This document shows positions 27,195 to 35,031 of a stretch of 39,812 bases of DNA, one piece after another (position 1 is the stretch's first letter; each line of letters begins with the position of its first letter). Location: NCBI GenBank assembly GCA_027364845.1, contig DAHXOO010000016.1, forward strand, positions 15,464 through 55,275. Reading direction: 5' to 3'. The notes under the pieces are model-generated. The model saw only the letters and a program-made list of their open reading frames with translations. It was not told where the DNA came from and did not search any database. Made by a program: the position numbers and the translations under genes. The DNA is from Pseudomonadota bacterium. Lineage in GTDB: Bacteria > Pseudomonadota > Gammaproteobacteria > Acidiferrobacterales > UBA6901.

Positions 27195-28355
27195 CTAAAA
27201 TCCTTCGAGCTTGAGCTTCAGGTCAGTAGGACTGCTCGCGTACTGCAGCGCAGTCTCCACGTCGATATCACCGGCACGGCACAGCTGCAACAGGCTCTGG
27301 TCGAATGCCAGCATGCCTTCTGCCACGGAGCCCTTCTTGATGAGATCGCCGATCTCTTTGATCTTGAGCGGATCGAGGATGTACTCGCGCACCAGCGCCG
27401 ATACCGTCATGACCTCGCAGGCGACGATGCGGCCATTACCGCCCTTGCGCGGCAACAGGCGTTGGCCGACTACAGCCCTGAGATTCTGCGCGAGCTTGGC
27501 GCGCATGGTCTGCTGCATCTCCGGCGGAAACGCGGAAATGATACGCGACACAGTTTCAGCGGCTGCCGGCGAATGCACAGTGGAGAGCACCAGGTGGCCT
27601 GTCTCGGCGGCGGTCAGTGCCGTTTGGATGGTCTCGGGATCGCGCATCTCACCCAGCAGGATCACATCCGGGTCCTCGCGCAACGAGGCCTTCATCGCAT
27701 CGGCGAAGCTGTTGGTATCGATTCCGAGTTCGCGCTGGGTGATGATCGAGCGCTTTTCCGAAAACAGAAACTCTATCGGATCCTCGATGGTGATGATATG
27801 AGTGGTCTGGTTCGCGTTTATCTCATTGACGAGCGACGCCAGCGTGGTCGACTTTCCGGAGCCCGTTGCCCCGGTAATCAGCACGAGCCCGCGCGCAAGT
27901 TGCGCGAACTGGTTCACCATTTCGGGAACGTGCAATTCCGCCAGCGATGGAATACTCGTACTGATCACGCGCAGCACCATGCCGATTGAGCCACGCTGGT
28001 GGAAAAGATTGGCGCGTACGCGTCCGATGTCCTTGAAGCCGATCGACAGGTCCACCTGGTGATCCTTCTCGAACTGGGCGGCAAGACGCGCGGACATCAT
28101 GGTGCGCGCCAGCCGCTCCATCAAATCCGGCGCAAGCTGCGGGATCTCGCGCACCGCGCGCAAGGTACCGTCAACGCGCAGAATGGGATGATTGCGCGTA
28201 CGCAGATGGATATCAGAGGCCTTGTGCCGTACCGCCAGAATAAGGATCTGGCTCAAAAGCTTGAGCGGATCGGTGGTAGCCGGGATGCTCTGGACCGCAG
28301 CTACGTCTGCGTTCTGGGCGGTCACTGGGCTGGTCGAACTGTTCGGGTCGCTCAT
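27195..28355 (-). CDS. PilT/PilU-like type IV pilus retraction ATPase
   Basis: 386 residues of the GspE/PilT secretion ATPase superfamily. The N-terminal domain has ASDIHLRTRNHPILRVDG. Walker A is GATGSGKS (162-169), the Asp box HIITIEDPIEF (187-196), Walker B VILLGEMRDPET (231-242) and the His box GHLVLSTVHS. PilT typically has HLVFxTLHT, so this is a divergent paralogue. It acts at the cytoplasmic face and powers pilus retraction. The N-terminus has ~28 extra Ser/Thr/Ala-rich residues. It lies 52 bases downstream of the aldo/keto reductase gene on the same strand; no pilus genes are next to it. Confidence 0.9.
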   Translation of the reverse strand: MSDPNSSTSPVTAQNADVAAVQSIPATTDPLKLLSQILILAVRHKASDIHLRTRNHPILRVDGTLRAVREIPQLAPDLMERLARTMMSARLAAQFEKDHQVDLSIGFKDIGRVRANLFHQRGSIGMVLRVISTSIPSLAELHVPEMVNQFAQLARGLVLITGATGSGKSTTLASLVNEINANQTTHIITIEDPIEFLFSEKRSIITQRELGIDTNSFADAMKASLREDPDVILLGEMRDPETIQTALTAAETGHLVLSTVHSPAAAETVSRIISAFPPEMQQTMRAKLAQNLRAVVGQRLLPRKGGNGRIVACEVMTVSALVREYILDPLKIKEIGDLIKKGSVAEGMLAFDQSLLQLCRAGDIDVETALQYASSPTDLKLKLEGF

Positions 28356-28407
28356 ACCAGATTAGTGTAGCCGAAGTCAGAATCCCTGCAATCGCAGAGT
28401 CCCGGCT

Positions 28408-29583
28408 TCAGCCAGCCTGTTCGTACATGGCAAGGTATTGCCTGCGTTCCATGGGAGGGATGCGCGACACAGACAGGGCATCGTCCAGGTGCGCCGGCGT
28501 ACTCAGACCCACAAGGGTGGTGCCCAACCCGGGGGTGGAGCGATTGAACTGGATGGCGCGCGCCGCCGCCCCATGCGCTCCCGGCATGGCCTGCTGCACC
28601 ACATCGATCGACTGCGCGCCGAGGTGACCCTTGAACAGGGTATGGCTGGCCATGACGTAAACCTGCAGCTGCATCGCGGCCTTCAGGGTCGAGGTTTCAT
28701 TACCCTGCCCCGTCATCTGGTTGAAGCGTGTAAACCCCTCGAGCATGACCTGATTGAAGGGCATCTGGATGAGCGCAAAGTGATGCGGCGCGCGCTCGTC
28801 GCCGTGCACCTGGCGCGCGGCCTTTTGCGCCAGCCCTTGCAGCGAAACCAGCGACAGGAACCCCGGATCGTCGGTGTGTACCCGGAATGCGCGGAAACTT
28901 GAAATACCGTAGTGCCTTATCTTTCCTTCCTGCACTGCCTCCTCGAGCATGGCAAATACCGCTTCCAGCTTGTGCAGCATCATCGGCTTGCCAATCTGCG
29001 GAATATGTACCTCGGGCTGGTCGATGAGAAAGGCGTCGAGAGTCCGGACCCCAAGCCATTCGCAGCTGAGGTCGAGCTGATACTTTATATAGCCGGGCGA
29101 TAGCAGATGGACCTTTCCGGCCAGATCGGCGCGCGTGCCAAGACCGCGTTCGGCAATCTCGCGCTCGAACCAGGCGAGCGGATCGGCGGGTGGCCCCTCC
29201 GGAAACAGGAGAAATCCACCCTTGGACACCAGAAACAACGCATCGCGCGCGACGCCGGCTCGGAATGCCGCGCGCAACCCGGCACCGACCGCGCGCGCGG
29301 AACGGCCATAGCGGTAATGGGTCGCAGTATCGATGACGTTGAGGCCATTCTGCACGCCGCGTGCGACGATAGCAGCAACATGCTCGTCTACTTCGTCGGT
29401 CGCCGCGCCTGGAAACGTACCGATTCCGATGGAACTCAGCAGCACCCCGCTCCCCGGGAAATCGCTGTAGTGACCGGGCGCGCAATGCGCCCCGTGGCTG
29501 TGGGCGTAGGCGCGCGTCGTGGCTGCAGTGGCGAATCCAGCCACGCGCCCATCTGCACCCAGGCGTTGCTCTTCGGCGCTCAC
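28408..29583 (-). CDS. Aldo/keto reductase family protein
   Basis: About 391 residues, TIM-barrel NADPH-dependent oxidoreductase family. Motifs: SSIGIGTFPGAATDEVDE, the substrate Asp/Tyr region NVIDTATHYRYGRSARAVG, LFLVSKGGF with the Lys, and the C-terminal FNRSTPGLGTTLVGLSTPAHLDDAL cofactor site. I prefer GTG 29583, whose GTGA overlaps the stop of the upstream deacetylase-like gene; an in-frame ATG at 29676 lies inside that gene. The N-terminus is longer than usual. The substrate is unknown. Tight coupling suggests a shared pathway with the deacetylase-like protein. Confidence 0.88.
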   Translation of the reverse strand: MSAEEQRLGADGRVAGFATAATTRAYAHSHGAHCAPGHYSDFPGSGVLLSSIGIGTFPGAATDEVDEHVAAIVARGVQNGLNVIDTATHYRYGRSARAVGAGLRAAFRAGVARDALFLVSKGGFLLFPEGPPADPLAWFEREIAERGLGTRADLAGKVHLLSPGYIKYQLDLSCEWLGVRTLDAFLIDQPEVHIPQIGKPMMLHKLEAVFAMLEEAVQEGKIRHYGISSFRAFRVHTDDPGFLSLVSLQGLAQKAARQVHGDERAPHHFALIQMPFNQVMLEGFTRFNQMTGQGNETSTLKAAMQLQVYVMASHTLFKGHLGAQSIDVVQQAMPGAHGAAARAIQFNRSTPGLGTTLVGLSTPAHLDDALSVSRIPPMERRQYLAMYEQAG

Positions 29584-30761
29584 AGGGCCGCCATCAGCGG
29601 ATGCGTCTGCCGGACCTGATCGAGGAGCGCGACGATTTCGGCACGCACCGGTCCACGACAGTCCGCATCCAGGCACGAGCGGATCAGGGCCGCAGGCCGG
29701 TCTTGGTCGTCATCGTTATCCTCGTCCCAACCGGCCGCGCGCAGCAGCGCCTGTCCCGCCTCTGGAACCGCCGCCGGCAGCTCGCGCCCGGACAGCAGCG
29801 CCCACACTCCCGTCCAACAGCGCGCAAGCAGCAATGGATGATAGCCGCCACCACCTATCACCAGCAGGCGCGGGCTGTCCCGAATGACCCGCGCCACCAC
29901 CACGAGAAACTGCTGGGTCGAGATGCGCAGCTTCCCGAGCGGATCGCCGAACAGAACGTCCGTGCCCGCCTGCAGGACTACGGCCTCGGGCTGGAACACG
30001 CCCAGCACCACCGGCCATAGCGTCTCGAACACGAGCGCGTATTCGCTGTCGTTGGTGGCGCGCGGCAACGGCAGATTGAGGCAGGTGCCCTCGCCCGCCG
30101 GAGCGCCTTGATCGGCTACGGCACCGCCGCGAAATGGATAGGCATAGCCGGTATCCATGTGCAGAGAAAAGGTGAACACATTCCGATCATCGCAGAACGC
30201 TTCCTCGACTCCATCCCCGTGATGGGCGTCGATATCGACATACAGCACCCGCAGACCGGCCTCGCGCAGACGTTGAACCGCGAGCACCGCATCGTTGAAA
30301 TAGCAAAATCCCTGTGCCCGGTCCGGGCGCGCATGGTGCATGCCACCGGCCGGACTGAACGCGTTGCGCCCGCGCAGCACTTCCTCGGCGCCCTGCACAC
30401 TCGATCCGGTCGCCAGCGCCGGAGTGCTGAAAAATCCAGGAAACCAGGGATTTTCCAGGTTCCCTATGTTGTGACGCCGGCGGTAATCGTCGCTGACCCC
30501 GCCGAGGGCCTCGCAGCGCTTCAGCGCACGCACGTAATCGGCCGTATGGAAGCGGCACAGTTCAACCTCGGAAGCGATCCGGCCCACGCGGTACTCCTCC
30601 CGAAGCAAGGCACCATAGGCGTTGATCAGGTCGAACGTGAGCGACACCCGTGGAATGGACAGCGGATGGTTGGCGCCGTAGCTGTGGCGCCGGTACCGGG
30701 AGGCACCGATGAACACTGCCGGGTGCGTCGGGGGGAATCGGCACTCGCTGATGGCTTCCAT
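29580..30761 (-). CDS. Histone deacetylase-like (AcuC/Aph) amidohydrolase
   Basis: 393 residues of the arginase/deacetylase fold with all zinc-site motifs: AGGMHHARPDRAQGFCYFND (catalytic His pair), LYVDIDAHHGDGVEEAF (zinc ligands), QAGTDVLFGDPLG, and GGGGYH (transition-state residue at the Tyr/His position). Bacterial members deacetylate acetylpolyamines, acetoin-related enzymes or other small N-acetyl amides in the cytoplasm; the substrate here is unknown. It shares a 4-base overlap with the aldo/keto reductase gene and follows a small unknown gene by 25 bases. Confidence 0.92.
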   Translation of the reverse strand: MEAISECRFPPTHPAVFIGASRYRRHSYGANHPLSIPRVSLTFDLINAYGALLREEYRVGRIASEVELCRFHTADYVRALKRCEALGGVSDDYRRRHNIGNLENPWFPGFFSTPALATGSSVQGAEEVLRGRNAFSPAGGMHHARPDRAQGFCYFNDAVLAVQRLREAGLRVLYVDIDAHHGDGVEEAFCDDRNVFTFSLHMDTGYAYPFRGGAVADQGAPAGEGTCLNLPLPRATNDSEYALVFETLWPVVLGVFQPEAVVLQAGTDVLFGDPLGKLRISTQQFLVVVARVIRDSPRLLVIGGGGYHPLLLARCWTGVWALLSGRELPAAVPEAGQALLRAAGWDEDNDDDQDRPAALIRSCLDADCRGPVRAEIVALLDQVRQTHPLMAAL

Positions 30762-30786
30762 GGGACCGTGCGCGCTGCGACCGGCG

Positions 30787-31263
30787 CTAGTCCTGCACCG
30801 GCCGCCTCTCCTGTTCCGAGCGGCTGCGCAGGTACAGATAGATATGGCGGACTGTGCGCACCGCCATGGCGTCCGGGCGTACCGGCAGCGCGTCCTCCCG
30901 TTTCAGGTCGATGCAGTTGCGGTAGTAAACCAGCTCCCGGATGTTGTCACGCACTGCGTTGAGGCTGGGATCACCCTTGACGAACACCTTGAATATCTCC
31001 AGCACGTCATCGCCTTCCGGCAGAGACCGGGATGCCGCGACCATCGTCGACGGACTGTCGGCGGTGCGCTGGGCGATGTGGCCGCGCAGCAGCATGCGCG
31101 TGAGATCGAGGCTCTCGTCAACCGCGTGCGAAAGCGGGAGTGTGCCACGGTCCTTGAGAGCGCGCTCGAGTCCGCGCAGCCGTTCATCCACCTGCTCAAA
31201 AACTTGGCTCAATGTGCGGTTGTCTGGCAAGATTCCATCCGAGGCTACAGCGCTTGCATCCAC
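30787..31263 (-). CDS. Hypothetical protein, first gene of deacetylase operon
   Basis: 158 residues, soluble, largely helical, with no domain that I recognise. It has a helical N-half (LSQVFEQVDERLRGLERALKDRG, LTRMLLRGHIAQR) and the phrase NAVRDNIRELVYYRNCIDLKREDALPVRPDAMAVRTVRHIYLYLRSRSEQE at the C-terminus. It precedes the deacetylase-like gene by 25 bases on the same strand, so it is probably co-transcribed and may serve the same process. It is divergent from the small gene at 31359. Confidence 0.7.
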   Translation of the reverse strand: MDASAVASDGILPDNRTLSQVFEQVDERLRGLERALKDRGTLPLSHAVDESLDLTRMLLRGHIAQRTADSPSTMVAASRSLPEGDDVLEIFKVFVKGDPSLNAVRDNIRELVYYRNCIDLKREDALPVRPDAMAVRTVRHIYLYLRSRSEQERRPVQD

Positions 31264-31293
31264 CGCCGGCCTTGCGCAATATTAGGGAACACT

Positions 31294-31299
31294 TATAAT
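31294..31299 (+). promoter_or_regulatory. Candidate -10 element upstream of the 31359 gene
   Basis: A perfect TATAAT with a weak -35-like TTGCGC 16 bases upstream (31272-31277), 60 bases before ATG 31359, which itself has GGGAG upstream. Confidence 0.35.
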
Positions 31300-31358
31300 A
31301 CTTTACCGTCGGCGTCAGGTATAGACATCCCCGGCGCCGTCTCACGGGAGCGCTAACG

Positions 31359-31679
31359 ATGAGCAAACTGGTCCGATTCATCAAACTCAATAATCTGCAG
31401 TACAACGCGAACCGCGACCCGCAGGTATACCGCAGCGTTCCAACCAAGCCGTTCCATATCCAGGCCGTGCTCGGCGGCAATGGCACGGCGCGCGCCAAGG
31501 TAGAGGTCGACGGCTTGATTCCTTGCAACCAGAGCATCGATCTGCCAGGCACCTTTACCTGCGACGTCAACTTCGATACGCCCGGCGTACGCGTGGCGAC
31601 GCTGTTCGTCGAGACCGCCGGTGAATCCTTCGCCCAGGATATCCGCCTGGACGTCATGGAGCATGAATGGATCGGCTAG
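31359..31679 (+). CDS. Small hypothetical protein, 106 residues
   Basis: No known domain recognised. It starts MSKLVRFIKLNNLQYNANRDPQVYRSVPTKPFHI and has alternating beta-prone strands (AKVEVDG, FTCDVNFDTPG, VATLFVETAGE), so a small beta-sandwich is likely. It has two Cys (IPCNQS, FTCDV) and no signal peptide. The 3' half (from IDLPGTF) is duplicated in degenerate form at 32150-32280. It is transcribed divergently from the deacetylase operon, and GGGAG precedes the ATG. The near-perfect conservation of the duplicate suggests recent duplication. Confidence 0.75.
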   Translation: MSKLVRFIKLNNLQYNANRDPQVYRSVPTKPFHIQAVLGGNGTARAKVEVDGLIPCNQSIDLPGTFTCDVNFDTPGVRVATLFVETAGESFAQDIRLDVMEHEWIG

Positions 31680-32006
31680 TCGTAATGGAATGACCGACCT
31701 CCGATGCCGTGGGTAAATGACGGTTACCAAGACGATCGGCTGGTGGGCCGTGCAGGATTTCAACCTGAGACCCAGGCTGGGAACCGGCGTTCGTTTTTTG
31801 CTAAAACTTCCAATTCAAGACAACTTACAGAACGCCCGTTGCGCATAGTTTTGGTAGGAGACGGCACAAGAGTTGGTGCAAATTTTGCCGCATGCATGCC
31901 CCTCTCTTCGGATACCCAAAGCTGCCGGATGTACGTTATTACCACGTAATCGCCGCCCTCCAAGACACCTGGCACCTCTTGCGTGGCACATGTGTTTCCC
32001 GCGAAG
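31680..32006. other. Spacer without a recognised gene
   Basis: About 330 bases between the 106-residue gene and the chimeric pseudogene. Short frames only. No domain, RNA or clear promoter was identified. Confidence 0.4.
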
Positions 32007-32290
32007 TTGAGACAAAACAACGCGCCGAATGGCCAGGGAATAGACTTCATTTGATTCTAAACGGAGGGATCACAGAGGTTAATCAATGACGCGGGATGAC
32101 AACACACCAGGCGGCGTGGGGCGGGCACGATAACTGGCGTCGCGCCTACCGCAGCATCGAGCTGCCGGATACCTTTGCCTGCGACCTCAACTTCGATACG
32201 CCCGGCATGCGCGTGACGATGCTGTTCGTCGAGACCGCCGGTGAATCCTTCGCCCAGGATATCCGCTTGATGTCATGAAGTATGAATGGA
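32007..32290 (+). pseudogene. Chimeric pseudogene: DUF2892 5' part joined to 31359-gene 3' part
   Basis: Bases 32007-32151 align along their length with 34099-34245, the leader and first third of the DUF2892 gene, including GCGCCGAATGG, TTGATTCT, CGGAGGGAT and ATCAATGA.GCGGGATG, but with indels that destroy the frame. From about 32150 the sequence switches to a copy of 31530-31670, the 3' half of the 106-residue gene (SIELPDTFACDLNFDTPGM, LFVETAGESFAQDIRL). Near its end a 3-base deletion and frame change end it early at a TGA near 32276. It has no intact start and is not functional. Confidence 0.75.
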
Positions 32291-32371
32291 CACCAAAACA
32301 GTCGGCAACTTCGGGGCTGTGGCTGGATTTTCCACAATAGACCCCGGATACCAACGCTGCGAGCTAGGGAA

Positions 32372-32640
32372 GGTGCGAAGCACCGAGGCGAGTAGTCCGC
32401 GGGAGGCGTAGGGTCCGGGCGGGTTGGCCGTAAGGCCACCTTGCCAAGGACACCCAAGCCGCCGTCCAGCCGTTGCCAGGGCGAGCGTTTGGTGCGCGCC
32501 GAAAGCGTGCACCGCTCGACCGCAGGGCGGCCGCGGCGTGCCACAGCGGATGCGCAGGCACAAAGAGTGCGCCGAGACCGAGGGCGCGAGGGCGACTGGG
32601 ACGTCCTGTCGCGTTTCGCGAGGGCCGGCGCACATACAAG
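32372..32640 (+). ncRNA. Hairpin-rich block, candidate structured RNA or dispersed repeat
   Basis: A GC-rich block with several good hairpins. GGTGC-GAA-GCACC is at 32372-32384. TGGCC-GTAA-GGCCA, with a GNRA-type loop if read on the plus strand, is at 32425-32438. A long stem at 32482-32518 consists of CGAGCG, an internal TTT bulge, GGTGCGCGC, loop CGAAA, GCGTGCACC and CTCG. CGCG-TTT-CGCG lies near 32610. Open frames through it on both strands have no homology that I recognise. I do not know a named RNA family that fits. It lies just upstream of the MNT/HEPN promoter. Confidence 0.35.
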
Positions 32641-32785
32641 AAAAGGGAGACGCAGAAGCGCCAATTCAGTTCAATTGTTTACCACGTTCGAATTTGCTAC
32701 TACAGGCGAGTCACGTCGCGCAGCGGGTGGCTCGTTCGGTTCCCCCGGCAAGTGACGGCAAAGCTGTGCTTGGCAATTTCGCCAT

Positions 32786-32831
32786 TTGACAATGTTACGC
32801 AATATGCGTAACATTGTACGCAATATGCGTA
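32786..32831 (+). promoter_or_regulatory. Promoter with two palindromic operators (MNT/HEPN)
   Basis: -35 TTGACA at 32786-32791, a 17-base spacer, and -10-like TAACAT at 32809-32814. TACGCAATATGCGTAA occurs at 32796-32811 and again at 32817-32832, a 21-base period (two helical turns). The first copy is embedded in a longer perfect repeat, AATGTTACGC-AATAT-GCGTAACATT (32791-32815). It is the probable autoregulatory operator for the winged-HTH MNT protein. Confidence 0.7.
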
Positions 32832-33427
32832 AAAACTCCTTACTGGGTTCACTGTTTCCGAAAGTCCGGCAAGGCGTGCTCGCGGCTACGCTCACTCAGC
32901 CAGACAAATGGTGGTATCTCTCGGAACTCGCCGAACGTCTGGGTACCAGCCCATCCAGCCTTCAGCGCGAGCTTTCGTCGCTAGTGGCAAGTGGAATACT
33001 GGTGCATCGACGTGAAGGCACCAGAGTCTACTTCAAAGCAGAAACCCGCTCTCCGGTATTCCCAGAAATGCGGCAGCTTTTCGAGAAGACCGCGGGACTT
33101 ATCCCGCTCTTGGAAGAGATGCTGAAGCCATTCGGGAACAAGATTTCTTGCGCCTTCGTATACGGTTCCGTGGCTCGAGGTCAGGAACACACCCTGAGTG
33201 ACGTAGATTTGATGGTAGTCGGCAGAGCAGGCCTCGCTGATCTGTCTCCGGCGCTGCGTAAGACGGAAAGACATCTCCGAAGAGAGATCAACGTCATGGT
33301 CTACTCCCCACAGGAGTTCCGCGAGAAGGTCAAGTCGCGCGACCATTTCCTTACGATGGTTCTACGGGGACACAAGCAGTTTGTGAAAGGAGATCAAAAT
33401 GACCTGGACGACGTTGTTGGCAAGTAA
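32825..33427 (+). CDS. Winged-HTH nucleotidyltransferase (MNT), antitoxin-type
   Basis: About 200 residues from ATG 32825 (MRKNSLLGSLFPKVRQG). The N-terminal winged HTH spans 10-75 (WYLSELAERLGTSPSSLQRELSSLVASGILVHRREGTRVYFKA). The C-terminal minimal nucleotidyltransferase keeps the GS-x10-DxD motif (YGSVARGQEHTLSDVDLMVVG). MNT partners of HEPN proteins usually neutralise them by nucleotidylation. ATG 32825 lies inside the second operator copy and only ~11 bases after the -10 element, so the mRNA is nearly leaderless. In-frame TTG 32786 is the -35 itself and is unlikely to be a start. It overlaps the HEPN gene by 29 bases. Confidence 0.88.
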   Translation: MRKNSLLGSLFPKVRQGVLAATLTQPDKWWYLSELAERLGTSPSSLQRELSSLVASGILVHRREGTRVYFKAETRSPVFPEMRQLFEKTAGLIPLLEEMLKPFGNKISCAFVYGSVARGQEHTLSDVDLMVVGRAGLADLSPALRKTERHLRREINVMVYSPQEFREKVKSRDHFLTMVLRGHKQFVKGDQNDLDDVVGK

Positions 33428-33845
33428 GGATGCCCACAGGCACAAAACCTCCAAGAAAGAGCTGGACAACATGCGGGCGCTGATCGCTCGCGATCTGGGC
33501 GACGCCGCCATTGCGGGTCTATCCGCAGACCGCCGGTTCGCCACCGCTTATAACGCCGCACTCCAAGCGGCCAATATGGCCATCGCGTGTGCTGGATATC
33601 GGATCGCAAGCCAGATTGGGCATCACCGCATCTCCTTCGAAAGCACCAAGTTCCTGCTCGGGAAGTCCGCCCACCAGTACGCCGACTATTTTGAAACCTG
33701 TCGGCGCAAGCGAAATTCGATAGACTATACCTTCTCCAACGTCGCCACGAGGACCGAAGCGAAAGAGATCTTGGCGCAGGCGGCCGAGTTTTACAGTCGT
33801 GTGGAAGACTGGATCACCAAGAACCATCCCGCATTAAAGAAATAG
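33399..33845 (+). CDS. HEPN-domain protein, toxin-type partner of MNT
   Basis: 148 residues, all-helical HEPN-like. Motifs include SKKELDNMRALIARDLGDA, RRFATAYNAALQAANMAIACAGYR, and the late CRRKRNSIDYTFSN. The RNxIDY replaces the canonical RX4-6H HEPN RNase motif, so His is absent; whether it cleaves RNA is uncertain. It has the family's typical position after a winged-HTH MNT gene, overlapping its end by 29 bases. Such pairs form MNT/HEPN toxin–antitoxin modules. Intact and normal length. Confidence 0.82.
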   Translation: MTWTTLLASKDAHRHKTSKKELDNMRALIARDLGDAAIAGLSADRRFATAYNAALQAANMAIACAGYRIASQIGHHRISFESTKFLLGKSAHQYADYFETCRRKRNSIDYTFSNVATRTEAKEILAQAAEFYSRVEDWITKNHPALKK

Positions 33846-34170
33846 AATTCGCACATTTTCTTTGTGCGGCTCGATAGATTTCGAGTTGGGCTGCGCCGAC
33901 GGGTTCTTGCCTGCCTGCTTCTGGCGAATTTTCAATTCCTTACCATTTACGATCTTCGGGTTTTCGTGTGAATGCATGACCGATTTTCGGGATGCACAGA
34001 CCGACAGGGATGGATCAAGCTTCCCGCAGCGAAAAAGAATCATCATGCGCGTGTCGGCTCCGCTCCGGTTGATTTTCCAAGTCTTACGCAATCGAATATT
34101 TGAGACAGATCAATGCGCCGAATGGGCAAAGAAATATACTTTGCTTGATTCTGACCGGAGGGATTTGCCC

Positions 34171-34383
34171 ATGTTGATCAATGAAGCGGGATGGGAACGC
34201 ACCACGCGGCTGGTGGCGGGCGTGATACTTGGCATCATCGGATACAGGGTTGTACAGTCCAACTATTCGCTGGCGGTGGTGCTGCTGATCGTGGGGCTGG
34301 TTTTAATCGTCACGGGTCTTATCGGATATTGTCCGGTGTGGCAATTGCTCCACTTCTCGACCAACAAGCCGAAGCGCAGCTGA
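34171..34383 (+). CDS. DUF2892 (YgaP-like) membrane protein
   Basis: 70 residues with two transmembrane helices (LVAGVILGIIGYRVV and LAVVLLIVGLVLIVTGLIGYCPVWQLL). It has the DUF2892 C-terminal TGxxGYCPxxxLLxxST motif with a conserved Cys. It is related to the membrane part of YgaP-type rhodanese proteins; the function is unclear, perhaps membrane sulfur or thiol chemistry. GGAGGG lies 8 bases before ATG 34171, which decides the start. A partial degraded copy with its leader is at 32007-32151. Confidence 0.87.
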   Translation: MLINEAGWERTTRLVAGVILGIIGYRVVQSNYSLAVVLLIVGLVLIVTGLIGYCPVWQLLHFSTNKPKRS

Positions 34384-34647
34384 CCCGCTCGCCGATCCGA
34401 TGCAGTCACAACGCCCGGCTGTGCTGTTCGCATCCGGCTCGACGGTACTGCGGCCGGCAAGCGGATCGTGTTTTCGGACAAGCGCACCAGATCTCGGCGA
34501 ATTCCGGCGCGCCAAGCTGTAGGACGTGGGCGTTATCGGGTCCGCATGCGTGGCCCGACAGCACGCCGACACAATATAGCCCGACACGGCCGGGACCGGC
34601 TCGCGACCGCGATTTCCATCCCGCCACGGCTAACGGCCGCGCAGGCC

Positions 34648-35031
34648 TCACCATCCATACTGCTGCAGGAACGACCGCACGCGCGCGACGATCTCATCGC
34701 GTTCGAAAAACCGGTCGGCGCGGTTCATGCGCATTTCGTCGCGCAGCGCCGGGTCGCCGCCAAAGCAGAACACTGCAATCTGCAGCATATGTTCAGTGCG
34801 TAGATCGCGGATGATCTCCACCGGATCGAAGTCCTGGGTGGCATCAAGATCGAGCAGGATGAAGCGGTAAAGCAGGATGTCAACCCAATCGCCGACCTCC
34901 TCCAGGCTCCGTACCACCATCATCTCCCAGCCATCCGGCATTTCTGCGCCAAGACGCGCTTCGATCGCGGTATCTGAAGTCATAAGAATGAAGCGGCGCT
35001 GCAGCCGCTTCGCTATGGTCGGTTCGGCCAT
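34648..35031 (-). CDS. Divergent receiver-domain protein
   Basis: 127 residues. The fold resembles a CheY-like receiver: RRFILMTSDTAIEARLG, central FILLDLDATQDFDPVEIIRDLR with a candidate phospho-Asp, VFCFGG and a C-terminal VARVRSFLQQ helix. The conserved Lys appears replaced (ADRFFERDE), so it may be non-canonical. Its start overlaps the end of the lipoate-ligase-family gene by 19 bases on the same strand, so the two are translationally coupled. Function is unknown. Confidence 0.72.
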   Translation of the reverse strand: MAEPTIAKRLQRRFILMTSDTAIEARLGAEMPDGWEMMVVRSLEEVGDWVDILLYRFILLDLDATQDFDPVEIIRDLRTEHMLQIAVFCFGGDPALRDEMRMNRADRFFERDEIVARVRSFLQQYGW

